Positions 50,795-59,374 of a stretch of 64,000 nt of DNA are shown piece after piece. The stretch lies in contig DDVS01000001.1 in NCBI GenBank assembly GCA_002345565.1, positions 304,712 to 368,711 on the forward strand, given 5' to 3'. Source of the stretch: Flavobacteriales bacterium UBA2306. GTDB lineage: Bacteria; Bacteroidota; Bacteroidia; Flavobacteriales; Weeksellaceae. The position numbers were made by a program, and so were the translations under genes. Within the stretch, counting starts at the first letter, position 1, and each line of letters begins with the position of its first letter. Under the pieces are notes generated by a model. The model was not told where the DNA came from. It was given only the letters and a program-made list of their open reading frames with translations, and made no database searches.

Positions 50795-51571
50795 ATGGCT
50801 AAAGTAAACGAAATTTCTGTTGAAGAAAAATTAAGAGCTCTTTACGATTTGCAAATCATCGATTCCCGTTTGGATGAGATTCGCAATACAAGAGGCGAGT
50901 TGCCGATTGAAGTAGAAGACCTTGAGATAGAAATTGAAGGTCTTGAAAAAAGAGCACAAAAATTCGAAACCGAAATTGCTGAGCAAAATGCTGAAATCAA
51001 CAGCAAAAAAGACTTGATGAAACAAGCTCAATCTCTTATTGATAAATATAAAACACAGCAAGATAACGTTAGAAATAACAAAGAGTTCGAAGCTTTATCA
51101 AAAGAGGTAGAATATCAGGAATTGGAAATTCAGTTAGCTGAAAAAAGAATCAGAGAATTCGGTGGGAAAATCGACCACAAAAAAGAAACTTTGTCTGATT
51201 TGAATGCTAAAATCGAGGAGTTGAAAAACCACTTGAATCACAAGAAAAACGAATTGGATAATTTGATTTCTGAAACTCAGAAAGAAGAAGATTATCTATT
51301 GGAAAAATCTAAGGAATTTGCTGAGAAAATCGACGATAGATTATTAGCTTCTTACCAAAGAATCCGTCAAGGTTCTTCTACAGGTCTTGCAGTTGTAGGT
51401 TTGGAAAGAGGAGCGCCAAAAGGTTCTTTCTTCACAATTCCACCACAAAAGCAAATGGAAATTGCTCAGAGAAAGAAAATCATTATCGATGAGCATTCTG
51501 GAAAAATCTTGGTAGATGACGAGTTGGTAAACGAAGAAACTGCTAAAATGGAAGATATTATCAAGTTCTAA
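50795..51571 (+). CDS. Coiled-coil protein of the C4-type zinc-ribbon family, zinc ligands lost
   Basis: The 258-residue protein begins LRALYDLQIIDSRLDEIRNTRGELP and runs into a long antiparallel coiled coil (about 25-180). The C-terminal domain matches the zf-RING_7/DUF164 family (SFFTIPPQKQMEIAQRKKIIIDEHSGKILVDDEL), whose usual CxxC pairs would sit at GC-F and CEHCGRIL. Here these are Ser, Asp and Ser, and the protein contains no Cys at all, so it cannot form the zinc ribbon. It pairs with the Nif3-like gene 2 bp upstream. Function is unknown. Confidence 0.87.
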   Translation: MAKVNEISVEEKLRALYDLQIIDSRLDEIRNTRGELPIEVEDLEIEIEGLEKRAQKFETEIAEQNAEINSKKDLMKQAQSLIDKYKTQQDNVRNNKEFEALSKEVEYQELEIQLAEKRIREFGGKIDHKKETLSDLNAKIEELKNHLNHKKNELDNLISETQKEEDYLLEKSKEFAEKIDDRLLASYQRIRQGSSTGLAVVGLERGAPKGSFFTIPPQKQMEIAQRKKIIIDEHSGKILVDDELVNEETAKMEDIIKF

Positions 51572-51596
51572 TCAGAATTTGATTTTATATAAATAC

Positions 51597-51625
51597 AAAA
51601 GAGACCTGAAATTCAGGTCTCTTTT
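51597..51625. terminator. Bidirectional terminator
   Basis: AAAAGAGACCTGAA and TTCAGGTCTCTTTT form a near-perfect palindrome between convergent genes, with A and T runs on each side. Confidence 0.85.
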
Positions 51626-51646
51626 CAGTTTGAGAAAATAATATAA

Positions 51647-52462
51647 TTACCGGATATTAACAGAACCGGAACTGCTTTCGTTTTTGGTTATCTTGTTCAG
51701 GTCGCCTCTTTTCACAACGTTGATATCTCCGCTGGAAGATGCGCTTGCCGTCAAACTATTACGAACACCAATTGTAATGTCAGCCGAAGAAGAAGTTGTA
51801 AGAACCGCGCTGTCTGCTGTTAGATTTTCAGCTTTGATGTCTCCTGATGAAGAAGCTTGCGCACTTACATTGTCAGCTTTTCCTTTGATGTTGATTCCGC
51901 CTGACGAAGAAGTTTGAAGATTAAGACTTCTCGCAACGACTTCTCCGTTGAAATCTCCACTGCTGGAAGCTTGGATATTCACTATATCACCATTAATGTT
52001 TCCTTTGATATTTCCTGAGCTGGAAACTTTTACATCAAGGTCCGAGAATTTGAAATCATCTTTCAAAACAATGCTTCCGCTGGAATTGGCCGACAATTTG
52101 TCAAAATCTCTAGCATAAACTTTAATTTTGATTCTGTCAGTTGAGATGTTCAGTTTACCTTCAGATTGGATTTTTACCTGAACTTTTCTTCCTTCTTGCT
52201 TTACAACTACATATTGCATTAGGTCAGAAGGTGCGTAAACAACAATTTTTTCTTCACTGGATTTATAAACTTCCGCACTCAGAGAAGTTGAAATCTGCAA
52301 TTCGTCAAAGTCGACCGAATAAGATTTTTCAATCACTTCACCTTTTCCTGAATCTGATAAAATGTGTGAAAACATCACATCATTTGACCCATTTTTGGTT
52401 TGTATACAAGAAAAATTGGTAACCGACGCCAAAAGAACTAGGGATAAAAGTTTTATTTTCAT
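51647..52462 (-). CDS. GIN-domain (DUF2807) lipoprotein with Ser-Ser-Ser-Gly repeats
   Basis: The 271-residue protein has a lipoprotein signal (lipidation Cys in NFSC at about residue 19) and a right-handed beta-helix-like GIN domain. A repeated ASSSGDI / TSSSGGI / TSSSADI motif recurs about every 18-20 residues from about 130 to the end, giving turns of the beta helix. Head GIN domain proteins are widespread in Bacteroidota and likely face the periplasm or cell surface; function is unknown. A second GIN-like lipoprotein lies at 58639. Confidence 0.87.
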   Translation of the reverse strand: MKIKLLSLVLLASVTNFSCIQTKNGSNDVMFSHILSDSGKGEVIEKSYSVDFDELQISTSLSAEVYKSSEEKIVVYAPSDLMQYVVVKQEGRKVQVKIQSEGKLNISTDRIKIKVYARDFDKLSANSSGSIVLKDDFKFSDLDVKVSSSGNIKGNINGDIVNIQASSSGDFNGEVVARSLNLQTSSSGGINIKGKADNVSAQASSSGDIKAENLTADSAVLTTSSSADITIGVRNSLTASASSSGDINVVKRGDLNKITKNESSSGSVNIR

Positions 52463-52591
52463 AAGAATAATTTTTTATAGTTTTGATTTGTTAATTAATA
52501 TGACAATTGAAAAGTTGTTTTCATTACATCAAAAAATAAAATTTTTCATTTTAATTAATTTTCTAAATTTACATCATAAAAAATAATAAAT

Positions 52592-53083
52592 ATGAAGAAT
52601 ATATTATTCGCATTTGTCTTGATTGGTTTGTCTGTTTCCGCATTTGCACAATCAGGTCCACCGGCTGGTGATGCAAAAGTAGGAGAGTTCTACGGTCAGG
52701 ATGTTTCTGCAAAAGCCGTTAAAAAAGCCATTTCTACAGATGAACTTAATAAAGAATTGAAAGCAACTCCAAAAATTGCTAAAACTTCCGTAAAAGGAAA
52801 AGTAACTGGCGTTTGTCCTAAAAAAGGATGCTGGGTAAGTTTGGCAACAGATTCCGGAGAAACTTTCTTCGTTAAAATGAAAGATTACGCATTCTTCGTT
52901 CCAACGGCTTTGGAAGGTAAAACCGTTGTTTTGGAAGGTAGCGCGGAAAGCAAAACCACTTCTGTAAAAGAATTGCAACATTACGCAGAAGATGCTAAAA
53001 AACCTCAGGCAGAAATAGATGCGATTACAGAACCAAAAACTGAGACTAGATTTTTGGCAAGCGCAATCAAGGTTGTAGAATAA
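52592..53083 (+). CDS. DUF4920 secreted protein
   Basis: The 163-residue protein has a signal peptide (SAFAQ, about residue 20) followed by the DUF4920 core: KTSVKGKVTGVCPKKGCWVSLATDSGETFFVKMKDYAFFVPTALEGKTVVLEG, an OB-like fold with a C-x-x-K-K-G-C pair. It resembles periplasmic metal- or copper-related OB proteins, but no activity is established. It is divergent from the GIN lipoprotein and monocistronic, followed by a terminator. Confidence 0.85.
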   Translation: MKNILFAFVLIGLSVSAFAQSGPPAGDAKVGEFYGQDVSAKAVKKAISTDELNKELKATPKIAKTSVKGKVTGVCPKKGCWVSLATDSGETFFVKMKDYAFFVPTALEGKTVVLEGSAESKTTSVKELQHYAEDAKKPQAEIDAITEPKTETRFLASAIKVVE

Positions 53084-53104
53084 TTGTTTCAAAATATAAT
53101 TTAT

Positions 53105-53133
53105 AAGCTTCAGATTTTTCTGAGGCTTTTTTA
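53105..53133 (+). terminator. Terminator after the DUF4920 gene
   Basis: AAGCTTCAGA and TCTGAGGCTT pair (one wobble) around TTTT, followed by a T run. Confidence 0.8.
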
Positions 53134-53211
53134 TTTGGGCATAACCCTTTGTTTTGTTTGCTTTTCACGTTTGGTTTGTAAAAAAAATTTTATCTACAGC
53201 AAACAAAACAA

Positions 53212-53347
53212 GCGGGTCGGGCTAGTAATTTATCCTGAGCGAAGTCGAAGGGCTCATATCTTTTGTTTTTTTCATAAACATTTGTCTTTCTGATAAAACC
53301 TTAATCCCGGAAAAAAACAAAAGGATAACCGTTACTATCCCTTACGC
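53212..53347. repeat. Large nested inverted-repeat element
   Basis: Outer arms GCGGGTCGGGCTAGTAA (53212-53228) and TTACTATCCCTTACGC (53332-53347) pair imperfectly. Inner arms ATCTTTTGTTTTTTTC (53258-53273) and GAAAAAAACAAAAGGAT (53310-53326) pair almost fully. The left half holds TCCTGAGCGAAGTCGAAGG (53233-53251). From memory, very similar elements are scattered in Flavobacterium and Chryseobacterium intergenic DNA. The remainder of 53348-53593 has CTTTGCG-rich non-coding sequence (53430-53482) and no gene. Confidence 0.65.
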
Positions 53348-53593
53348 ACTGGCACAGATTCACACTTGAAAAAGATTACTTTTCGAAATTTGAACCAATT
53401 AATTTCTTTGATTAGTTTTACGTCTTTGCGAACCTTAAAATGTTTTCAATAATTTGAAAGAATCTTTGCAGACTTTGCGTTTATAAAAGAAATAGGGATA
53501 TAGATTTTGAAAATAATTATCCTATTCTCATTTGCATAATTCCTTTGAAACCCCGTCAATTCTGCTTATATTTACACTCTAAATTTTCAAAAA

Positions 53594-54430
53594 ATGGCAG
53601 ACTGGAAAATCGTCAGACAATACGAAGATATTACCTATAAAAAATCAAATGGTGTAGCAAGAATCGCTATCAACAGACCAGAAGTCAGAAACGCTTTCCG
53701 ACCAAAAACAACCTCAGAACTTTACGATGCTTTTTATGACGCTTACGAAGATTCGTCAATCGGAGTTGTGTTGTTGACAGGCGAAGGACCAAGTCCAAAA
53801 GACGGCGGTCACGCTTTTTGCAGTGGAGGCGACCAAAAAGCACGTGGACATCAGGGTTATGTTGGCGAAGATGGAAGACATCGTTTGAATATCTTGGAAG
53901 TACAACGTTTGATTCGTTTTATGCCAAAAGCTGTAATTGCAGTTGTTAATGGATGGGCAGTTGGCGGTGGACATTCGCTTCACGTGGTTTGTGATTTAAC
54001 TTTGGCGAGTGAAGAACACGCGATTTTCAAACAAACCGATGCAGATGTTACAAGTTTCGACGGAGGTTATGGTTCTGCTTATTTGGCGAAAATGGTTGGT
54101 CAGAAAAAAGCCAGAGAAATTTTCTTTTTAGGTAGAAATTATTCGGCTCAAGAAGCTGCAGATATGGGAATGGTAAACGCTGTAATTCCTCACGCTGAAT
54201 TAGAAGACACAGCTTACGAATGGGCTCAGGAAATCCTTGCCAAATCTCCAACATCAATCAGAATGCTAAAATTTGCTATGAATTTGACAGACGACGGAAT
54301 GGTGGGTCAACAGATTTTTGCAGGAGAAGCAACGCGTTTGGCTTATATGACAGAAGAAGCAAAAGAGGGTAGAAATGCGTTCTTAGAGAAACGTAAACCT
54401 AATTTTGGAGACGACCAGTGGATTTCTTGA
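53594..54430 (+). CDS. menB: 1,4-dihydroxy-2-naphthoyl-CoA synthase
   Basis: The 278-residue crotonase-fold enzyme has the MenB signature: ITYKKSNGVARIAINRPEVRNAFRP, FCSGGDQKARGHQGY, the oxyanion loop VVNGWAVGGGHSLHVVCDLTLAS, and the C-terminal AFLEKRKPNF. It closes the naphthoate ring of o-succinylbenzoyl-CoA in menaquinone synthesis. menA follows 99 bp downstream. Respiratory flavobacteria rely on menaquinone, so this is a core gene. Length and motifs are complete. Confidence 0.95.
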   Translation: MADWKIVRQYEDITYKKSNGVARIAINRPEVRNAFRPKTTSELYDAFYDAYEDSSIGVVLLTGEGPSPKDGGHAFCSGGDQKARGHQGYVGEDGRHRLNILEVQRLIRFMPKAVIAVVNGWAVGGGHSLHVVCDLTLASEEHAIFKQTDADVTSFDGGYGSAYLAKMVGQKKAREIFFLGRNYSAQEAADMGMVNAVIPHAELEDTAYEWAQEILAKSPTSIRMLKFAMNLTDDGMVGQQIFAGEATRLAYMTEEAKEGRNAFLEKRKPNFGDDQWIS

Positions 54431-54529
54431 TATTTTACATTGTCAAAAGTACAAAGTAAAAGGTATTTATAAACTTCAAATAAAAAAGTACATTGTACGT
54501 TGTACATTTTACTTTTCACAAAAAAATAA

Positions 54530-55459
54530 ATGAAACATTGGATACAAGCTGCAAGGCTTAGAACGTTACCACTTTCACTCAGTGGGATTATTATGGGAGC
54601 TTTCATTGCAAAATGGAGACTTTCTCAGGAAGGCGGAGTTTGGGATTGGAGAATTTTCGTTTTGGCGCTTCTCGTAACATTATTATATCAAGTCCTTTCC
54701 AACTTTGCCAACGATTATGGCGATGGTGTAAAAGGAACAGACAAACATAGAATCGGAGAAGCAGAAAGTAGAGCAGTAGCTTCGGGCAAAATTACGGCGA
54801 CTCAAATGAGAAATGCTGTTATTTTACTTTCGGTTTTATCTTTCGTAGCAACTGTTGCTTTATTGTATGTTGCTTTTTATCCTGCAAATATTAGTGAATT
54901 CTGGATTTTCATTGGTTTAGGAGTTGCTTGTATTTTGGCAGCTATTGGATATACCGTTGGCAAAAAACCATACGGATATATGGGATTGGGCGATATTTTT
55001 GTCTTTATCTTTTTCGGATTGGTTTCGGTTTGTGGAAGTTATTTTCTGTTTACCAAATCATTCGATTATGACATTTTGATTCCTGCTTCTGCAATCGGAA
55101 TGTTGAGTATGGCAGTTCTTAATCTGAACAATATGAGAGACATTGTGAATGACGAATTATCAGGCAAGAAAACTTTAGCACTGAGATTAGGATTTAAAAA
55201 GGCGATGATTTATGAGATTGTTTTATTACAACTTCCAATCTTGCTGATGTTAGCTTTTTTAATGTACAATGGATTTCAGGAAAAAGGTCTTTATTATCCA
55301 TTTATTGTGATGATTTTGATATTTCCTTTTATGAAATTGCGAAGAACAATTATGAAAATCCAAGAACCAAAATTACTTGATCCGTTTCTAAAACAAGTTG
55401 GAATCTTAACTTTTATGATGGCTGTTTTGACGGCTTTCGGACTTAATTTTGTTAATTAA
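54530..55459 (+). CDS. menA: 1,4-dihydroxy-2-naphthoate polyprenyltransferase
   Basis: The 309-residue UbiA-family membrane protein has about nine membrane segments and both Asp-rich motifs: NFANDYGDGVKGTD (prenyl diphosphate binding) and NLNNMRDIVNDELSGKKTLA. It attaches the polyprenyl tail to dihydroxynaphthoate, after MenB in the pathway. The 99-bp gap after menB contains short repeated AT-rich words (GTACATTGTAC, TTGTACATTTTAC) of the kind scattered between flavobacterial genes. Confidence 0.94.
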   Translation: MKHWIQAARLRTLPLSLSGIIMGAFIAKWRLSQEGGVWDWRIFVLALLVTLLYQVLSNFANDYGDGVKGTDKHRIGEAESRAVASGKITATQMRNAVILLSVLSFVATVALLYVAFYPANISEFWIFIGLGVACILAAIGYTVGKKPYGYMGLGDIFVFIFFGLVSVCGSYFLFTKSFDYDILIPASAIGMLSMAVLNLNNMRDIVNDELSGKKTLALRLGFKKAMIYEIVLLQLPILLMLAFLMYNGFQEKGLYYPFIVMILIFPFMKLRRTIMKIQEPKLLDPFLKQVGILTFMMAVLTAFGLNFVN

Positions 55460-55474
55460 TAAATCAAATAAAAA

Positions 55475-56158
55475 ATGAAAATAAAATTCTTAGGACAAAA
55501 CTGTTTTTTGTTCACATACAACGGCGTAACAATCCTTTCTGACCCTTTTTATAACTATCAGAAAGCTCAATCTGGTTTTGATATCAAAGCTCAGAAAATC
55601 GATTATGTTTTGATTACGCACGCGCACGGCGACCATATCGCAGACGTGAAAGAAGTTCTTGAAAATCATCCAGATGCAACAGTTATAGGCCAGCCAGAAA
55701 TTTGTGGCTATTTTGGACATTCCAATAATATCGATATCAATTTTGGAGGTTCTGCGAAATTGGACGGTTTGAAGATTTCTATGGTTCCTGCATTACATAC
55801 AAGTTCTTTCCCGGACGGTTCTTATGGAGGATTGGCTTCTGGATACATCTTTAGATTTGCAGATGGAAGAAATCTTTATTTGGCCGGAGATACGGGTGTA
55901 ACAGCAGAAATGAGCTTGTTTCCACAGGTCTTTGGAAAGTTGGATTTGTCAATTCTTCCGGTTGGAAAACATTACACAATGTGTCCTAGAAAAGCGGCTT
56001 TTGCTGCATCAGAATTATTGAAAACTCCGAAAGTAATCGGATGTCATTTCGATACTTTTCCACCGATTGAAATTAATCACGAAGAGGCTAAAAAGTATTT
56101 CACTGATAAAAACATCGAGTTTTCTTTACCAAAACTAGGAGAGGAGTTCGAATTCTAA
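55475..56158 (+). CDS. Metallo-beta-lactamase-fold hydrolase (UPF0173 family)
   Basis: The 227-residue protein begins MKIKFLGQNCFLF and carries the metal motif THAHGDHIAD, then GDTGVTAEMSLFPQ and a late His in GCHFDTFPPIEI. These match UPF0173 metal-dependent hydrolases (UlaG-like fold). The substrate is not known. It begins 15 bp after menA and may be cotranscribed. Length is normal for the family. Confidence 0.9.
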   Translation: MKIKFLGQNCFLFTYNGVTILSDPFYNYQKAQSGFDIKAQKIDYVLITHAHGDHIADVKEVLENHPDATVIGQPEICGYFGHSNNIDINFGGSAKLDGLKISMVPALHTSSFPDGSYGGLASGYIFRFADGRNLYLAGDTGVTAEMSLFPQVFGKLDLSILPVGKHYTMCPRKAAFAASELLKTPKVIGCHFDTFPPIEINHEEAKKYFTDKNIEFSLPKLGEEFEF

Positions 56159-56230
56159 CAAAAAATTAAGAGATTAAGTCAATTCAAACTCTTGAATATG
56201 GCTTAATCTCTTAACCTATAGAAATAAAAA

Positions 56231-56327
56231 ATGGCAAGCTACCTAAATCACACCGCTACAACCGATTACCTTTGCTGCGTTCCCACCCTGGAGGATTCTC
56301 AGGAGCTGGTTGTTTAGGACTTGCCGG
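56231..56327 (-). ncRNA. ffs: Signal recognition particle RNA (small type)
   Basis: On the minus strand the sequence has the conserved SRP domain IV: CCTCCAGGGTGGGAACGCAG followed by CAAAGG. The terminal helix pairs GGCAAG (5') with CTTGCC (3'), the latter at plus-strand 56233-56238. It is followed by a T-rich run typical of a terminator. A TAnnTTTG element (56330-56337) precedes the 5' end. The ends are approximate. Confidence 0.9.
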
Positions 56328-56329
56328 TG

Positions 56330-56337
56330 CAAAGATA
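56330..56337 (-). promoter_or_regulatory. -7 element TATCTTTG of the SRP RNA gene
   Basis: Read on the minus strand, TATCTTTG matches TAnnTTTG immediately before the RNA 5' end. Confidence 0.65.
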
Positions 56338-56471
56338 TGAAAATATTGCAATTTCAAAAACAGAATTAATGAAAAATCCTTGAACTATCGATATAATTCA
56401 GGTTAATAAATTGATTATTAAGGACAAAATTTTTCATTTTTTTAATTAATTAAGTATCAAAATTTAGATTT

Positions 56472-57059
56472 ATGACAAAAAACCCGATAGCTTTTGGCTT
56501 TGGTTTGTACGCAATCACTATGTTTTTATTCTTCGTAGTGTATTATTTTTTCGCAGGACCAGATTATTTTAACATATCAATTAATGTTAATGCGTTTGGA
56601 TTAACTTTCATTTATAGTTTAATGGGGTTTCTTTCTGTTTATTATCTGAGAAAGAATCTTGGAGAAATCACTTATCCTCAGGCATTTAAACAGATTTTCG
56701 TGACATTATTTGTTGGCGGTTTTCTATCTTTTATGTCCATTTTTTTGTTTCTTAATTATGTTGATACAGATGCGAGAGATATGCTGAATCATCAACACAT
56801 CGAATCAGAAATAACTAAATTAGACGAGTCTTACAATAAGCAAATCAAAGAGATAAACCCAAAAGACACGGAAAAAATTAAAAGCTTGAATGATGAGTAC
56901 AAAAAAATGAGCATCGGTATCAATGGCGCCGAAAAGCAAAATATTAATTATTTTTCATTCAGTTTTTTATCTGCTATTTTTGGAGGCGTTTTACTATTTT
57001 ATTTACTTTTGTCTATCGTAATTGCAGGATTTTTGAAAAACAAAAAACGTTACGAGTAA
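56472..57059 (+). CDS. DUF4199 membrane protein
   Basis: The 195-residue protein has four membrane segments (about 9-29, 37-60, 72-95, 160-186), with a charged cytoplasmic or periplasmic loop of about 60 residues between the third and fourth (DARDMLNHQHIESEITKLDESYNKQI). This matches DUF4199, frequent in Bacteroidota and often next to a GT2 glycosyltransferase, as here (110 bp downstream). No function is known to me. Confidence 0.83.
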   Translation: MTKNPIAFGFGLYAITMFLFFVVYYFFAGPDYFNISINVNAFGLTFIYSLMGFLSVYYLRKNLGEITYPQAFKQIFVTLFVGGFLSFMSIFLFLNYVDTDARDMLNHQHIESEITKLDESYNKQIKEINPKDTEKIKSLNDEYKKMSIGINGAEKQNINYFSFSFLSAIFGGVLLFYLLLSIVIAGFLKNKKRYE

Positions 57060-57168
57060 GGTATTGAATAATAAATAATTAAAGGATTTTATTTAAATAA
57101 GTAATTGACTCTGAAATTAAAAATTTTAATATCTGAAATCAAAAACATCTAACATCTTTTTATAAAAA

Positions 57169-58122
57169 ATGAATCTTTCTATAATCGTTCCTTTGCTTAA
57201 TGAACAAGACTCTCTGGAAGAATTGTTCACCAGAATCGACAATGTTTGTCGAGACAACAAATTATCTTACGAAGTTTGGTTTATAGATGACGGAAGCACG
57301 GATTTGTCTTGGTCAATCATAGAAAATATGAAAATCCAGCATCCTCAGATTCACGGAATTAAATTTTCCAAAAACTATGGGAAATCACAAGCTCTTCACG
57401 CTGCTTTCGAAAAAGTAAATGGCGATGTGATTATCACAATGGATGCTGATTTGCAGGATTTTCCAGAAGAGATTCCTGAACTTTATGAAATTGTTGCTAC
57501 AGGAAATTACGACATTGTTTCCGGTTGGAAAAAGAAACGTTTTGATAATGTGATGACTAAAAATATCCCTTCAAAGCTCTTCAATGCTGCAGCTAGAAAA
57601 GTTTCGGGAGTTTCGCTACACGATTTCAACTGTGGATTGAAAGCTTACAGAAAACAAGTTGTAAAATCTATTGATGTTTACGGCGATATGCATCGTTACA
57701 TTCCGGTTTTGGCTGCTAATGCAGGTTTCAAAAATATTACGGAAAAACCGGTTCAGCATCAGGCAAGACCTTATGGAACTTCGAAATTCGGGACCGAACG
57801 TTTTGTTCGTGGATTTTTGGATTTGGTAACACTTTGGTTTGTCAGCAGATTTGGCGGAAGACCAATGCATTTTTTTGGTGCAGCAGGAACTTTGATGTTT
57901 ATTATCGGATTTTTATCTGCAATTTGGTTAGGAGTTTCAAAACTGATTGATGTCTATATTTTCAAAATTTACGGAAATCTGATTGCTAACAATCCTTGGT
58001 TTTTCATTGCTTTGACAATGATGATTCTGGGAAGTTTACTTTTCGTAGCAGGATTTTTAGGCGAATTGATTATCATAAGCAATCGTGACCACAAGAATTA
58101 TCATATTGAAGAAATGATATAA
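57169..58122 (+). CDS. Family 2 glycosyltransferase, DPM/GtrB-like
   Basis: The 317-residue protein has a GT-A catalytic domain: SIIVPLLNEQDSLEEL, FIDDGSTDLSW, GIKFSKNYGKSQALHAAF, and the metal motif MDADLQDFPEEIP. DFNCGLKAYRKQV follows. Two C-terminal membrane segments lie at about 230-255 and 275-305. These are features of polyisoprenyl-phosphate glycosyltransferases that load undecaprenyl phosphate with a sugar. The CopD-like gene follows 4 bp downstream. Confidence 0.9.
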   Translation: MNLSIIVPLLNEQDSLEELFTRIDNVCRDNKLSYEVWFIDDGSTDLSWSIIENMKIQHPQIHGIKFSKNYGKSQALHAAFEKVNGDVIITMDADLQDFPEEIPELYEIVATGNYDIVSGWKKKRFDNVMTKNIPSKLFNAAARKVSGVSLHDFNCGLKAYRKQVVKSIDVYGDMHRYIPVLAANAGFKNITEKPVQHQARPYGTSKFGTERFVRGFLDLVTLWFVSRFGGRPMHFFGAAGTLMFIIGFLSAIWLGVSKLIDVYIFKIYGNLIANNPWFFIALTMMILGSLLFVAGFLGELIIISNRDHKNYHIEEMI

Positions 58123-58126
58123 TAAT

Positions 58127-58576
58127 ATGAGTCATCATTTGCTATTGATTGTCCATCTTTTAGGCGCTACGGTTTGGGTTGGCGGACATTTGATTTTAGC
58201 GGTAACAATTTTGCCAGAAGTTTTGAAAAAAAAGGATGTGGAAATTCTCCTCGATTTCGAACGAAAGTATGAGAAAATAGGAATTCCTGCTTTGCTTTTG
58301 ATGGTCATTTCTGGCGTTTGGATGTCTTACAAATTCGGAGTTGGATTTTCAAATTGGTTTCATTTTTCGAATCCAATAGAAACTGTGATTTCCTTGAAAC
58401 TGATTTTACTTCTGATAACTGTATTGTTTGCAATCAGTGCAAATTTCTTTGTGATTCCAAAACTGACGGCTAAAACTCTACCATTAATGGCTTTTCACAT
58501 TTTGTCGGTTACAACAATCGGTGTTCTGATGCTTTTATTGGGAAGTTTCGTGAGATACGGCGGACTTTCCTTTTGA
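58127..58576 (+). CDS. CopD-family membrane protein
   Basis: The 149-residue protein has four membrane segments and conserved His residues at the membrane face: HHLLLIVHLLGATVWVGGHLIL and MAFHILSVTTIG. This matches the CopD/YozB-like four-helix family, some of which take part in copper uptake or haem/copper handling. Membership in copper metabolism is inferred. It is coupled to the glycosyltransferase by a 4-bp gap. Confidence 0.8.
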   Translation: MSHHLLLIVHLLGATVWVGGHLILAVTILPEVLKKKDVEILLDFERKYEKIGIPALLLMVISGVWMSYKFGVGFSNWFHFSNPIETVISLKLILLLITVLFAISANFFVIPKLTAKTLPLMAFHILSVTTIGVLMLLLGSFVRYGGLSF

Positions 58577-58638
58577 TTAAAGTCATCTTCTGATTTTCTG
58601 AAAATAATTGTAAATTGCTTCGAATAAAAATTACTCAA

Positions 58639-59355
58639 TTGAAACGAATTATTAATTCCTTTACATATCTTTTTATCTTTTCGATAATAATAATTTCTTG
58701 CGGAAAAGTATCCCCAAAAGGAGAAATTCAATCAAAAGATATTGAACTCTCTGAGTTTTCAAAATTAGACTTAAAAGGAAAATTCCGAGTGTTTTATGTC
58801 CAAAGTCCACATAACTTTGTGAATGTAGAAACTTACCCGAATTTCTTTGATAATCTTAATATTGAAGTTAAAGACAAAAATCTGTCAATCTCGGAGAAAA
58901 ACGAAACTGATAAAGTAGATTTCTATAATATTACGATTTACGGAAAAAATCCTTTTGATGTGATTAAAATAGCTGATTCTGTAGAACTTAACATTTCAAG
59001 TCAAATGAAAGTTGAAAATTTCGCACTTCATTTAAAAGATAATGCTAAATTTATCGGTTCAGTGATTTCAGAAAAGTCTGAGATAGAAATGGCGAACAAA
59101 AGCCGGGCTAATCTGTTGGGAAAAACAACTTTAGCCAAGCTTAATATCAAAGATACTGCGAGTATTATTTCGCCATATTGGTATATCAAAGATTTGGAAA
59201 TCGAGTCTCAGAACGGAAATTATGCAGAACTGAGTGTAGATGAAGAAATCAAAGGAAAAATCGGTAATACATCGAAATTAGTTTATTACGGAAATCCTTC
59301 GAAAAAACTGAAAGTAACTGAAAAAGCGACTTTGGAAAACAAGAAAATTAATTAA
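58639..59355 (+). CDS. GIN-domain-like (DUF2807) lipoprotein
   Basis: Two TTG starts are in frame (58615 and 58639), and no ATG is suitable. I choose 58639, because it gives a clean lipoprotein signal, MKRIINSFTYLFIFSIIIISC, with the lipidation Cys at residue 21. The 238-residue product continues IELSEFSKLDLKGKFRVFYVQS, typical of the head of DUF2807, and forms repeated beta strands. It lacks the Ser-Gly repeats of the paralogue at 51647. Function unknown. Confidence 0.7.
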   Translation: MKRIINSFTYLFIFSIIIISCGKVSPKGEIQSKDIELSEFSKLDLKGKFRVFYVQSPHNFVNVETYPNFFDNLNIEVKDKNLSISEKNETDKVDFYNITIYGKNPFDVIKIADSVELNISSQMKVENFALHLKDNAKFIGSVISEKSEIEMANKSRANLLGKTTLAKLNIKDTASIISPYWYIKDLEIESQNGNYAELSVDEEIKGKIGNTSKLVYYGNPSKKLKVTEKATLENKKIN

Positions 59356-59374
59356 AACAAAAAACTATAAAATA

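Noticed and set aside
51700..52000. Periodic repeats suggesting a CRISPR-like array
   Set aside because: The periodicity is the coding repeat of the GIN lipoprotein (about 18-20 codons) and varies at the DNA level; no array with constant repeats and spacers exists in the window.
52652..53092. Open frame of 146 codons opposite the DUF4920 gene
   Set aside because: Product is Phe/Cys/Ser-rich low-quality sequence; the plus-strand frame has a signal peptide and a known domain.
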